From the NCBI GenBank assembly GCA_017303505.1, contig JAFLCP010000061.1, forward strand, positions 1 to 41,481: 41,481 nucleotides of DNA. Reading direction: 5' to 3'. This document shows, one piece after another, positions 32,719-41,325 of the stretch; positions within the stretch are counted from its first letter, which is position 1; each line of letters starts with the position of its first letter. The notes below the pieces were generated by a model that saw nothing but the letters and a program-made list of their open reading frames with translations, was not told the DNA's origin and did not search any database. The stretch comes from Planctomycetota bacterium. GTDB taxonomy: Bacteria; Planctomycetota; Planctomycetia; Pirellulales; Pirellulaceae. Position numbers and translations under genes: made by a program.

Positions 32719-35109
32719 ATGGTTGCGTTGTGGCGAGCACTTTGTAACTTGGGTGCGCGTAAAATGAGAGTAGCGGAATTCATCCTCGCGGCGTTACATC
32801 ATAAGGGCAATCATTGCATTTGCATTTTGCTGGGCGCAATTCTCTGGGCCTGTTTCTGCAGTCCGGCGGTCGCTTTTGTGGACGATCTGCCTACCAAAAG
32901 GGTGTTGATTCTTTACACACATCGAGTGGCTTTGCCCATCACACAGCAGTGGGATAAGGGAATCCGGGCGTCCTTACAAGCTGAGTTAAAGCAACCGGTA
33001 ACCATTGATGTTGAATACGTAGATTCGGATCGATTGGGAGGAAAAGAGGCGATCGAGAAGTGGTTCGCTTTATTGCTCCTCAAATACAACGCCACGCCGC
33101 CCGATTTGATCATTCCGGTCTTCGATCCTACGGCTTTGGCATTCGCCAATCATGCTCAAGGTCTATTTCCGAAATCCTATGTAGTTTTTTGTTCGATCAA
33201 TGAAACAACTAAAGCGAGTCTGACTATCAATGAAAGAACAGCCGGTGTTACCTATTGGGTCGACTATGTAAAAACGATCGAGTTAGCTAAACAGCTTCTA
33301 CCTCAGTTGAGAAAGGTCATTGTGGTATGTGGCAGCAGTGGGGAAAACTTGGCGCTGCTAGAGGACTTTAAGCGGGAGACTAAAAACAACAATATTGCTG
33401 AATTCGAATATTGGGTTGGAATGCCTGTGCAGGAGATGCGCGATTTGGCTCGAAGTGTGCCCATAGACAGCATCATACTCTACTTGGTTCATGATCGAGA
33501 TCGAGATGGTCGGTCTTACATCACGCCACAAGAGGTTGTATCGCAATTGGCCGACTCGTCATCCGTGCCGGTATTTGGCGTGTACGATACTCTTTTGGGA
33601 TCGGGTGTATTAGGCGGCGTTATGGCACCCGTTGAAACGCAAGGAAGAAAGGCTGGGAGTGTCGCAGCTCAAATTCTAAATGGAAAGTCCCCTGCCGAAC
33701 TCTCCTTTTCTGGCACGGGAGATAACCTCACTCTTTTGGATTGGCGTCAAATACAACGCTGGAATATCGTTGAACATCGAATTCCACAGAATGCGCGAAT
33801 CATGTTTCGCCAGCCCAGTCTTTGGGAGCGATACTGGCATTACATTCTGGCGGTCATCCTGGCGTTTGCCGTTCAAACGCTTCTCATCGGCGGGCTCTGG
33901 ATCAACAGGAAATATCGAATTCAAGCGGAGCAAGCATTAGCTCGCCAGTATGAATTCGAGAAGTTCTTGTCGGAAATGCGATCACACTTTATTCATGTCC
34001 CACTGAATCAGCTTCCGGGGGAAATCGAAAATGCCCTCAATGCGATCCAACAGCATTTGGGCTTAGCTATGGGGGCCATTTATGAAGTAACGGGGCAGCG
34101 ACTGACCTTGCGTTCTTCAGCATCTCCAGGTTCAAAAGCAGAGTTCATTCCTATTTCTGAAATCACGTTCTCGGGGCAAGTTGACCGATGGGAGCAACTG
34201 AAAAGCGGAGGAGTGAGGTTTGTGTGCAGCAACCCATCTTCGGAGCAATTCTCGTGTGATGAATGGTTGGGTTCGAAAAAGCCCTGTTCCGGTTGGGTAC
34301 TTCCATTGACGACACAGGGATTGAATTTGGGGGTAGCTTTGTTTGTTTCGTCCCCCGCTAGTCAGCCTGATGATTCCAGGGTTCAACGACTCTGCGTATT
34401 GACAGATTTGTTGGCTAACATCTTAGCTCGAGAACGTTCCGAGAAAGAACTGCAGCTAAGCCGTGGAAACGCTCAGCAATTAGCCCGAAAACTGCTCACC
34501 GCACAAGAGGATGAGCGTCGTCGTTTAGCCCGAGAATTGCATGATGATCTTACGCAACGCTTAGCGGCGGCCGCGATTGCTGCGGGGCGTTTTCGGAAAG
34601 AAATTACACTAAGCCAAACCTCTCAACTAGAGGCCAACGCATTGACCGAAAGTTTGATCGAGATCTCGAAAGATGTTCATCAATTTTCACGTCGTTTACA
34701 TCCTTCTATTTTGGAAGAGCTTGGACTGTTAGATGCCATTCGACACGAATGTAACGCCGTCCATCTGCAGAGCAAGATCAGCTTGACGACGAGATATTGC
34801 AAGATACCAAGCTCCCTTCCGAAAGACATTCAGCTTTGCTTGTACAGAATTGTCCAGGAGAGTTTGCGAAACATGGTTAAGCACTCTCGAGCAACAGAAG
34901 GGGAAATTGTATTGGATGTTGATGCGGAGTCGGTTCGGCTACAAATCAAGGATAACGGACGCGGTATCTCCGCAACGCGAGAAAACGCTGAACCGGGTTT
35001 GGGGTTAATCGCTATGCAGGAACGAGTTCAGTTGGTCGGAGGAATACTGGATATCACGTCCGTCGGTGGTACCGGAACTTGTGTTGATGTTCGCATACCC
35101 ATGACTTAA
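32719..35109 (+). CDS. Hybrid ligand-sensing histidine kinase (ABC_sub_bind, GAF, HisKA_3, HATPase)
   Basis: A 796-residue sensor kinase. Residues about 33-53 form an export or anchor span. About 60-335 is a periplasmic domain like ABC-type substrate-binding proteins (KRVLILYTHRVALPITQQWDKG; PDLIIPVFDPTALAFANHAQ; GSSGENLALLEDFKRET). A second span lies at about 372-394, then a GAF-like domain (about 415-575). HisKA_3 has the phosphorylatable His608 in RELHDDLTQRLAAAA. HATPase_c shows YRIVQESLRNMVKH (N box), DNGRG (about 745) and GLGLIAMQERVQL. All catalytic boxes are intact. It probably senses a small ligand outside the inner membrane and phosphorylates the NarL-type regulator at 35217, 107 bp downstream. 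Confidence 0.9.
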   Translation: MVALWRALCNLGARKMRVAEFILAALHHKGNHCICILLGAILWACFCSPAVAFVDDLPTKRVLILYTHRVALPITQQWDKGIRASLQAELKQPVTIDVEYVDSDRLGGKEAIEKWFALLLLKYNATPPDLIIPVFDPTALAFANHAQGLFPKSYVVFCSINETTKASLTINERTAGVTYWVDYVKTIELAKQLLPQLRKVIVVCGSSGENLALLEDFKRETKNNNIAEFEYWVGMPVQEMRDLARSVPIDSIILYLVHDRDRDGRSYITPQEVVSQLADSSSVPVFGVYDTLLGSGVLGGVMAPVETQGRKAGSVAAQILNGKSPAELSFSGTGDNLTLLDWRQIQRWNIVEHRIPQNARIMFRQPSLWERYWHYILAVILAFAVQTLLIGGLWINRKYRIQAEQALARQYEFEKFLSEMRSHFIHVPLNQLPGEIENALNAIQQHLGLAMGAIYEVTGQRLTLRSSASPGSKAEFIPISEITFSGQVDRWEQLKSGGVRFVCSNPSSEQFSCDEWLGSKKPCSGWVLPLTTQGLNLGVALFVSSPASQPDDSRVQRLCVLTDLLANILARERSEKELQLSRGNAQQLARKLLTAQEDERRRLARELHDDLTQRLAAAAIAAGRFRKEITLSQTSQLEANALTESLIEISKDVHQFSRRLHPSILEELGLLDAIRHECNAVHLQSKISLTTRYCKIPSSLPKDIQLCLYRIVQESLRNMVKHSRATEGEIVLDVDAESVRLQIKDNGRGISATRENAEPGLGLIAMQERVQLVGGILDITSVGGTGTCVDVRIPMT

Positions 35110-35216
35110 CTCGAGTCAATTACTTCGCCCATCTCGGCATTGAGAATGGTCAATGAAGATCGAGTTTTAAATGCTTTCGAGAAGATCATCGTAACTACTA
35201 AATTTAGGGTTCTTTC

Positions 35217-35855
35217 ATGCTACGTCCCCGCATCTTGATTGGCGATGATCATCGCTTGGTCGCTGAAGGGATAGCAAAGCTACTTCAAGATGACTATGAA
35301 ATTGCGGAAATCGTGGAGGATGGCTGGGGACTGGTGTCGGCGGCTGAACGCTTAAAACCAGATTTGATTTTGGCCGATATCACGATGCCGCTGCTCAATG
35401 GGCTAGACGCCTGCGAGAAAATCCTGAAAGCAGGGAAAGCGCCAAAAATCATTATCCTTACGATGCACCACGATGCCATTTATGCCGTTCGTGCATTCCG
35501 AATTGGCGTATCGGGGTTTGTCTTGAAGAACTCGGCAAGTCTTGAGCTGTTAACTGCTGTGAAAACAGTGTTGTCGGGACAAACGTATGTAAGCGCTCAA
35601 ATGGCGGCTCAATTACAAGCGTTTTCTCAGGGAGGGAATGCGGAGTTAGAAGAGACAAAAAACTTAACGCCGCGTCAGCGAGAGGTGTTGCAGCTATTTG
35701 CTGAAGGACACTCCGCGAGGGAAGTCGCGGAGATCCTTCATATATCTGTTCGTACAGCTGAAAATCATAAGGCTCACATCATGAGCATTTTGGGCGCGAA
35801 TTCGACTGCCGAACTCATTCGGTGTGCCTTGCGACTTGGATTAATTTCGAATTAG
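35217..35855 (+). CDS. NarL/FixJ-family response regulator
   Basis: A 212-residue regulator with an N-terminal receiver domain: acidic Asp10-Asp11, phosphorylatable Asp54 in ILADITMP, and Lys104 in GFVLKNS. The C-terminal LuxR-type helix-turn-helix runs over about 149-206, with LTPRQREVLQLFAEGHSAREVAEILHISVRTAENHKAHIM. It should bind DNA as a dimer when phosphorylated. It is the natural partner of the HisKA_3 kinase next to it. Its targets may include the nearby sulfatase and porin genes that share an upstream motif (inference). Its stop codon overlaps the stop of the convergent FadL-like gene. Confidence 0.95.
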   Translation: MLRPRILIGDDHRLVAEGIAKLLQDDYEIAEIVEDGWGLVSAAERLKPDLILADITMPLLNGLDACEKILKAGKAPKIIILTMHHDAIYAVRAFRIGVSGFVLKNSASLELLTAVKTVLSGQTYVSAQMAAQLQAFSQGGNAELEETKNLTPRQREVLQLFAEGHSAREVAEILHISVRTAENHKAHIMSILGANSTAELIRCALRLGLISN

Positions 35856-37078
35856 TGGGCTCCAAAATGCCAGGTTGAGCCGAAGCCAACCCAGTAGTTG
35901 CCAGTAAGGCTCACGGATGTCGCAGCAAACTGATCATCTGCATCGAAGCCGTAACCAGCGAATAAGTCCACATCCATACCAGGACGAAGATCTTTGACAC
36001 CGACACCGCAAGTGATGCGATGCTCGGTGATCGCAGCGAATTGGCCCTGCACATACCGAACGGCAGGAATTCCGTCGGGTAAGAGGTTGCCGCCAAAGCC
36101 TTCGAGTTGGGCTGCTTTCATGGGGTTTTGGGCATAGACATATCCAAGGCGCAGAGCCGTTTTGGGAGTCGCACTGTACTGTGCACCAAACTGGAAGGCC
36201 CATTGGTCGCGATAGATGGCTCGCAGAGTGTCCGCATTGCTGTATTGCTTGAAGACGATATCTGTGGCCAGCAACAGCCGACCATCCATTAAGCGATTGT
36301 TGGCGATACCGAAAACAACATTGGATGGATGTTCAAAGGAGATGTCACGAGCGGTTCCAAGAACAGGCAGCAGCAGAGCATCTTCGAAATTCAAATGCTT
36401 CTTGGTTTGCCAGTAGGCGCCGACGGAGGTGAATTGAGTTACTTGATAATTGGCACCCAATGTACCTCGAACACCGTAGGCTGTTGTCATACCAGCTAAA
36501 TCGGTAAACGGACCATCGAAGTAGGATGTGCCTAACGAGCCCGATGCGCCCAGGGTCAAATTGTCTGTGACAGAGAGGCCTACGCCTGCCACAATGTCAA
36601 GGGCGACATACTGAGCGGCGGTACCGTTTGATTCAGGCACTCCACGAAAATTGACACCACCTCCGGCGTCAGTAATCAAGCCTAGGCCCATGGTGGCTGG
36701 CAAGCCAGAGCTATCGAGGTCTTGTGTTACGCCAATGTTGCCAAGAAGGCCACCAGGCGTCGAAGATGTGGCGCTGTAGGGACTCACTCCCACGAGTGGA
36801 AGTTGAGAATTCTGTGTGACGGAGTAATCCACATCGGCCCAAGCACCACCGAAAGAGAATTGAGTACCTTGGAATTGCCGAAGTGTCGATGGATTGCCGG
36901 CGATAGCCGATTGTAAATCCTGGGGCTTACTTACACTCGCCCCCCCCATCCCACCCGACGCTGGCATGACGTTGTTGTGTAGTTCAATCCCGAAGGTTTG
37001 AGCTATAGAAGCTTGCTGAAAATTAAGCCAGCAGGTGGCGACACAGGAAAGGACCCACAACAGTTTTGCTCGGTTCAT
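35852..37078 (-). CDS. FadL/OmpP1-family outer-membrane transport protein
   Basis: A 408-residue outer-membrane protein with a signal peptide (ending SIAQ near residue 27) and the FadL-like N-terminal segment NNVMPASGGMGGASVSKPQDLQSAIAGNPSTL. Barrel strands follow, with LRLGYVYAQNPMKAAQ as in this family, and it ends in YWVGFGSTWHFGAH. FadL/TodX proteins carry hydrophobic compounds such as fatty acids across the outer membrane through a lateral opening. The ATG at 37078 has GGGGG just upstream. It is divergent from the third sulfatase. The final residue is His instead of the usual Phe, though Phe lies three residues before it. Confidence 0.85.
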   Translation of the reverse strand: MNRAKLLWVLSCVATCWLNFQQASIAQTFGIELHNNVMPASGGMGGASVSKPQDLQSAIAGNPSTLRQFQGTQFSFGGAWADVDYSVTQNSQLPLVGVSPYSATSSTPGGLLGNIGVTQDLDSSGLPATMGLGLITDAGGGVNFRGVPESNGTAAQYVALDIVAGVGLSVTDNLTLGASGSLGTSYFDGPFTDLAGMTTAYGVRGTLGANYQVTQFTSVGAYWQTKKHLNFEDALLLPVLGTARDISFEHPSNVVFGIANNRLMDGRLLLATDIVFKQYSNADTLRAIYRDQWAFQFGAQYSATPKTALRLGYVYAQNPMKAAQLEGFGGNLLPDGIPAVRYVQGQFAAITEHRITCGVGVKDLRPGMDVDLFAGYGFDADDQFAATSVSLTGNYWVGFGSTWHFGAH

Positions 37079-37295
37079 CTTGCCCCCAGACTTACACAAT
37101 CAAACACAGAAACTCTATGGATCAACAGCACCGATATCAAAAAAGCTGTCCGTAGGAATCGCGACAGGATTAGCGATTGTAGGACCTGAATCGTCATTCC
37201 TAGGACGGTGAGTTGAGGGTAACCTGCGCGGCCTTTATTCTTTTTTCAAATCTTTCAGAAAACTTAAAGTGAACGACGAGTTGCTGGTGTGGAGG

Positions 37296-37309
37296 TGAGT
37301 AAAACTACT
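37296..37309 (+). promoter_or_regulatory. Shared 14-bp upstream motif, copy 1
   Basis: TGAGTAAAACTACT occurs here, 62 bp before the -35 box of the sulfatase at 37460. The same 14 bases occur on the minus strand at 41312-41325, upstream of the OprP-like porin, in the same direction relative to the gene. It may be a binding site for a transcription factor, possibly the NarL-type regulator at 35217 (inference). The sequence just after it (TACTTAGGTA) is partly palindromic. Confidence 0.5.
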
Positions 37310-37371
37310 TAGGTAAATCTACACCTTTCGAACTAAATTTTTGCGATTTCTTGAATAAACAATGGGGAACG

Positions 37372-37399
37372 TTGACAGTCATCCAATAACGGCTAGTTT
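37372..37399 (+). promoter_or_regulatory. Candidate sigma-70 promoter for the third sulfatase
   Basis: TTGACA (37372-37377) and TAGTTT (37394-37399) are separated by 16 bp and would give a leader of about 54 bases before the ATG at 37460. The -35 is a consensus match; the -10 is imperfect. Confidence 0.45.
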
Positions 37400-37459
37400 G
37401 AGCTTTGGAACTCGGTTGGCGAGTCGTGATTACTCTTTAACCCTATTGAGGTGACACCT

Positions 37460-39079
37460 ATGGTTGTGTTCAAAAGTGTTTGGGGGATTCCCAAGCCGTA
37501 CAGGTTCATGGCATTGATTGCGGTTGTTGGCTTATTGATGCAGTTGTGTGTTGCGTCTGAAGCCTCCGCCCAAGAGAAGAAAAAGAAGCCAAACATTTTG
37601 GTGATCTGGGGTGACGACGTTGGTGTTCACAACATCAGCGCCTACAACCATGGAATTATGGGCTACAAGACGCCGAACATCGATCGTATCGCTCGGTCAG
37701 GGGCAATGTTCACCGATGCGTATGCGCAGCAAAGTTGCACAGCCGGTCGCGCTTGCTTCATCTTAGGTCAGCATCCATTCCGCACTGGCTTGTTAACCAT
37801 CGGAATGCCAGGCAGTGATCACGGTGCACCAGATTGGGCTCCAACGATTGCCGACTTGTTGAAAGAACAAGGCTATGCAACGGGGCAATTTGGCAAAAAC
37901 CATTTAGGCGATCGCGATAAGCATCTTCCGACCGCCCATGGTTTCGACGAGTTTTTCGGCAATCTTTATCACCTCAACGCGGAAGAAGAACCTGAAACTT
38001 ACTATTATCCCAAGGATCCAGAGTTCCGTAAGAAGTATGGACCTCGCGGTGTGATTCATTCTTACGCTGATGGTCGTATCGAAGACACAGGTCCTTTGAC
38101 TCGCGAACGTATGGAAACAGCGGATGAAGAATTTGCCAAGGCCGGTTTGGACTTCATCGAGCGTTCGCACAAAGCCAACAAGCCATTCTTTGTGTGGATG
38201 AGCACTACACGTATGCACGTTTGGACTCGCTTGAAGAAGGAGTCGCAAGGTAAGACGGGCATCGGTCTTTATCCTGACGGCATGGTTGAGCACGATGGAC
38301 ATGTCGGCAAATTTTTGGACAAGCTGGAAGAGTTGGGAATCGACGATAACACGATCGTGGTTTACAGCACCGACAACGGCGCCGAGTCTGGCAGTTGGCC
38401 AGACGGCGGTATTACACCTTTCCACGGCGAAAAGGGAACAACTTGGGAAGGTGGCTTCCGTGTTCCACAAGTCGTACGTTGGCCAGGTGTGATCAAGCCA
38501 GGTACGGTTTACAACGAAATGATTTCGCATGAAGATTGGTTGCCAACCTTCTTGCATGCTGCTGGAGTGCCAAATGTCGTCGAGAAATTGAAGACTGGTT
38601 ACCAAGCAAATGGCAAGACCTGGAAAGTGCACATGGACGGTTATGACTTCTTGCCATTCTTCAAAGGTGAAGTTGAAAAATCACCACGCGATACGATTTT
38701 CTACTTTGGTCAAGGTGGTGAATTGAACGCGGTTCGCTGGCAAGATTGGAAGGTTCACTTCGCCATCGTGAAGGGTAATATCGCAACCGGTGAACGTATC
38801 GTTCCAAACTGGCCTGTCATTCACAACCTCCGTGCAGACCCATACGAAAAAATGCACGAAGAAGGTGAAATGGGTTACCTCCGTTGGTATGCAGACAACA
38901 TGTGGTTGTTTGTGCCGATCCAGGAAAAGCTGCGTGGCTTCTTTGCCACCATTCCGCAATTCCCATTCCAAGAAGGTTCCAGCTTGACCGCTGGCAACAT
39001 CAACTACAACACTCTGAAAGCGCAGAAAGCAATGGAGATGTTGAAGGATATCGAAGAACGCTTCCCCGTGAATCGATAA
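37460..39079 (+). CDS. Secreted sulfatase with CTAGR active site (paralogue 2)
   Basis: A 539-residue sulfatase with a signal peptide ending near residue 38 (EASAQEKKKK). The active-site parts are Asp52-Asp53 (IWGDDVG), Cys93 in QQSCTAGRACFILGQ, GKNHLGDRDKHLP, and YSTDNGAES. The core is very similar to the sulfatase at 25009, but it lacks the long linker and has a different C-terminal part (RWYADNMWLFVPIQEKLRGFF). The start ATG at 37460 has GAGG eight bases upstream. Codons are strongly biased (GGT, CGT, GAA), suggesting high expression. It is followed by its own terminator and a small membrane protein gene. It probably cleaves sulfate from a saccharide taken up by the neighbouring porins (inference). 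Confidence 0.94.
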   Translation: MVVFKSVWGIPKPYRFMALIAVVGLLMQLCVASEASAQEKKKKPNILVIWGDDVGVHNISAYNHGIMGYKTPNIDRIARSGAMFTDAYAQQSCTAGRACFILGQHPFRTGLLTIGMPGSDHGAPDWAPTIADLLKEQGYATGQFGKNHLGDRDKHLPTAHGFDEFFGNLYHLNAEEEPETYYYPKDPEFRKKYGPRGVIHSYADGRIEDTGPLTRERMETADEEFAKAGLDFIERSHKANKPFFVWMSTTRMHVWTRLKKESQGKTGIGLYPDGMVEHDGHVGKFLDKLEELGIDDNTIVVYSTDNGAESGSWPDGGITPFHGEKGTTWEGGFRVPQVVRWPGVIKPGTVYNEMISHEDWLPTFLHAAGVPNVVEKLKTGYQANGKTWKVHMDGYDFLPFFKGEVEKSPRDTIFYFGQGGELNAVRWQDWKVHFAIVKGNIATGERIVPNWPVIHNLRADPYEKMHEEGEMGYLRWYADNMWLFVPIQEKLRGFFATIPQFPFQEGSSLTAGNINYNTLKAQKAMEMLKDIEERFPVNR

Positions 39080-39106
39080 GCCATTCCTTGTTGTCTTGAA
39101 TAAGAG

Positions 39107-39138
39107 AAAGCACTGTCGGGAACGGCAGTGCTTTTTTT
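39107..39138 (+). terminator. Rho-independent terminator after third sulfatase
   Basis: The stem AAAGCACTG (39107-39115) pairs with CAGTGCTTT (39126-39134), with a loop of 10 bases, and runs into seven T residues. Confidence 0.9.
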
Positions 39139-39207
39139 GTAGGCTAGTATTTCGATTCGCTGTTTTTCAAATCCTGGCCTAAGGCGGAAGTGAAAGGATC
39201 TGATTTC

Positions 39208-39636
39208 ATGACTACTGCTCAGCGCTTCTTTACCTACACCTTTAAGCCCTTTTTTGTGTGTACTGGTTTGGGGACTGCGCTGATTGGCTTGTATGCGTTA
39301 TTTCCCCAATGGGCATTGACAGAGTTAGCACAACTAAACTACCAGCAGGATTACACAATCATTGTTCAACACTGGGGTATCATGGTTGGCCTAATGGGCA
39401 TCTTCATGATCGGGGCAGCGATGGTACCAACTTGGCGCTTGCCTATTCTGGCTTTCAGTGGCATCGAGAAAGCGTTTATGGTGTGGTTGGTTTTGTCGAA
39501 TGCGGGGCAAGACTTTGCGCGAGGATTTTGGATTCCCGCCACAGTCGATGCGACCGTCGTAATGTATACGCTTGCGTATTTTTTAGTGATTGGAATACTG
39601 CCAAAGGAACCGGCGGCGACGGTGTCGGGAAAGTAA
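39208..39636 (+). CDS. Small four-span membrane protein, unknown function
   Basis: A 142-residue protein with about four membrane spans: FKPFFVCTGLGTALIGLYALF, IVQHWGIMVGLMGIFMIGAAM, ILAFSGIEKAFMVWLVLS and ATVVMYTLAYFLVIGIL. Charged residues are few. The number, size and hydrophobic pattern recall DoxX-like or related small membrane proteins, but no diagnostic motif is seen. It lies between the third sulfatase and the OprP-like porin (convergent). The ATG at 39208 has AAAGGA nearby; a GTG at 39190 in frame is an alternative. A role in the sulfatase locus is only suggested by position. Confidence 0.65.
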   Translation: MTTAQRFFTYTFKPFFVCTGLGTALIGLYALFPQWALTELAQLNYQQDYTIIVQHWGIMVGLMGIFMIGAAMVPTWRLPILAFSGIEKAFMVWLVLSNAGQDFARGFWIPATVDATVVMYTLAYFLVIGILPKEPAATVSGK

Positions 39637-39662
39637 CAGCGGGATTCGCGATTTGTCCAAAC

Positions 39663-41126
39663 TCAAAAACCGAACTGCAATTGCGAACGAAGGAGCAAGC
39701 CTTCATCGCCAGGCAATAGACTGAGACGCGGACTGTTGACCGGAACTCCGTCGATCCAGGATAGATCGACCGTAAATTTCACATCTTGGTTTCTGATGAA
39801 CCATGCGAAACCAGTTCCAATTTCATTGGTCGTTTGGAACTCATTGCCTAAAGTGCCTGAGTCACCCGTAATCTTCGACCACCGCGCTAATAGTTCTAAC
39901 TTCTCTGGAATCACGAAGTAGCCTGTCTGCAACACCAAGCCAGTGTCTGCCAGTGTTGGTATCGAATTATCCGTAAAATTATAAAGCGTTCGCCAGTGAT
40001 ACTCAGCAATGAAAGAGAAGCCTCGTACCTTCCAATGAGTATCGATCGTGAACATCAGAAAATCGTAAGAGTCAACTGTACCGGGAAGCAAGTCACTAAG
40101 ACGCTCTCCTGAGGAGACGACTCTCGGTCTCGCAAATTCAACATTACCTTCGCGATCCAATATGGTCCCGGCAACGCCTGCTCCCAAGCGCAAAATGCTC
40201 TCTGGACTCCACGATAGATCAGATTCACCCGGTGTGAAGGGGCCAAGAGGATCTACACTGGCTCGACCTGACCACGCAACGTTTCTGTCTAAGTCTTCGG
40301 AGGAGATAGTCGCATCACGACCGCTATTGATTCCATTGGTAATCGCAATCTCAAATCGGGCTGGCATGTTGTACACATCACCTTCGCCAAAAATCGAAAC
40401 GCCCGTCGAGCGACCCATATCGAAGAAGAGGTTAGCAACAGATCGCTCGGTAAATTGAAATCGACGCGCACTTTCTTCACGCGAACGACTAAAAGGTGAT
40501 TTCCATTTCCCCGCCCTGAATCCCAACGTTCCTGGTTTCAAGTCAAACATGCTACAGCCAAAGTCATAGCTAAAATAAGCATCCAAAAAACTAACTTCGG
40601 CAGCAGAATCGCTATTGGCATCGAGGACCAGCGTGTAACGCAAGTCGGGTGTGTATGCGTGACCGTCAAAGCCCAGGCGAATACGTTCCAGTGAGAGCGT
40701 GTTACGACTGCGATTGGGCCCTTCGGAATCGAAGGCTGCATGCCGCAATTGCATCCAGCCGTTCACCTTCATCGAAAATGGGAACTGGTTGGTGGGGATT
40801 GAGCCGACGTTGGGACTCGCAAAGATGAGGCCATTGTTATAGCCGAACTCAGGGACTTCACCGCGCGACTGATCCTTGACGCTGGGAAAGATGTTGAGAG
40901 TCTCATCATTCTGAGCATCAACATTCAGAGGAAAAGTGTCGTCTCCCGACGAGGTACTGAAGTCTTCTGAAGGTGATAGGTTGCCAACAGTGTCAGTTTC
41001 TTGTCCGTGAACAGGCAAGTTTGAACTTAGCAGGATCAAAATGCTAAACGTTGCTAGCAAATGGCGTAGAAAAACCGAGCCTTGGATTGCCGCTGAGGGC
41101 GGCAAAGCGAGTTTTTCTGGTGCCAT
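39663..41126 (-). CDS. OprP/OprO-like outer-membrane porin
   Basis: A 487-residue protein with a signal peptide (ILILLSSNLPVHGQ, cleavage near residue 42), a low-complexity acidic linker, and a barrel domain. The barrel contains MKVNGWMQLRHAAFDSEGPNRSRNTLSLERIRLGFDGH and YTLVLDANSDSAAEVSFLDAYFSYDF, which resembles OprP/OprO and other phosphate-selective-porin-type proteins. It ends in LRSQLQFGF with the terminal Phe expected for assembly. It could carry anions such as phosphate or sulfate; with sulfatases nearby, sulfate or sulfated sugars are plausible substrates (inference). The ATG at 41126 is used rather than the GTG at 41141. Confidence 0.85.
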   Translation of the reverse strand: MAPEKLALPPSAAIQGSVFLRHLLATFSILILLSSNLPVHGQETDTVGNLSPSEDFSTSSGDDTFPLNVDAQNDETLNIFPSVKDQSRGEVPEFGYNNGLIFASPNVGSIPTNQFPFSMKVNGWMQLRHAAFDSEGPNRSRNTLSLERIRLGFDGHAYTPDLRYTLVLDANSDSAAEVSFLDAYFSYDFGCSMFDLKPGTLGFRAGKWKSPFSRSREESARRFQFTERSVANLFFDMGRSTGVSIFGEGDVYNMPARFEIAITNGINSGRDATISSEDLDRNVAWSGRASVDPLGPFTPGESDLSWSPESILRLGAGVAGTILDREGNVEFARPRVVSSGERLSDLLPGTVDSYDFLMFTIDTHWKVRGFSFIAEYHWRTLYNFTDNSIPTLADTGLVLQTGYFVIPEKLELLARWSKITGDSGTLGNEFQTTNEIGTGFAWFIRNQDVKFTVDLSWIDGVPVNSPRLSLLPGDEGLLLRSQLQFGF

Positions 41127-41197
41127 AGGATTCCGTCTCACTTCCTCTTCCGTCCTCGGGCTGCTCCCTGCCGAGGGTGGTGCATTCTTCCCATGGC

Positions 41198-41227
41198 GGA
41201 ATACTTGAAATCAGACTTCGGTGTCAA
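41198..41227 (-). promoter_or_regulatory. Candidate sigma-70 promoter for the OprP-like porin
   Basis: On the minus strand TTGACA (41227-41222) and TATTCC (41203-41198) are spaced by 18 bp, about 70 bp before the start codon. The -35 is a full match, the -10 a partial one. Confidence 0.45.
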
Positions 41228-41311
41228 TGCAAGTATGAGTCATTCTCAATTGTGGGGTGCGAAAAACGGGGCGATAGGATGAAGCAACGAAGATGAGAAC
41301 AAATCGAGGGG

Positions 41312-41325
41312 AGTAGTTTTACTCA
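41312..41325 (-). promoter_or_regulatory. Shared 14-bp upstream motif, copy 2
   Basis: The minus strand reads TGAGTAAAACTACT, identical to 37296-37309, and lies 84 bp upstream of the -35 box of the OprP-like porin. The rest of the 41127-41481 gap shows no gene. Confidence 0.5.

Noticed and set aside
37904-38632. A 242-codon minus-strand frame
   Set aside because: It is antisense to the well-supported sulfatase at 37460 and results from codon bias in that gene.
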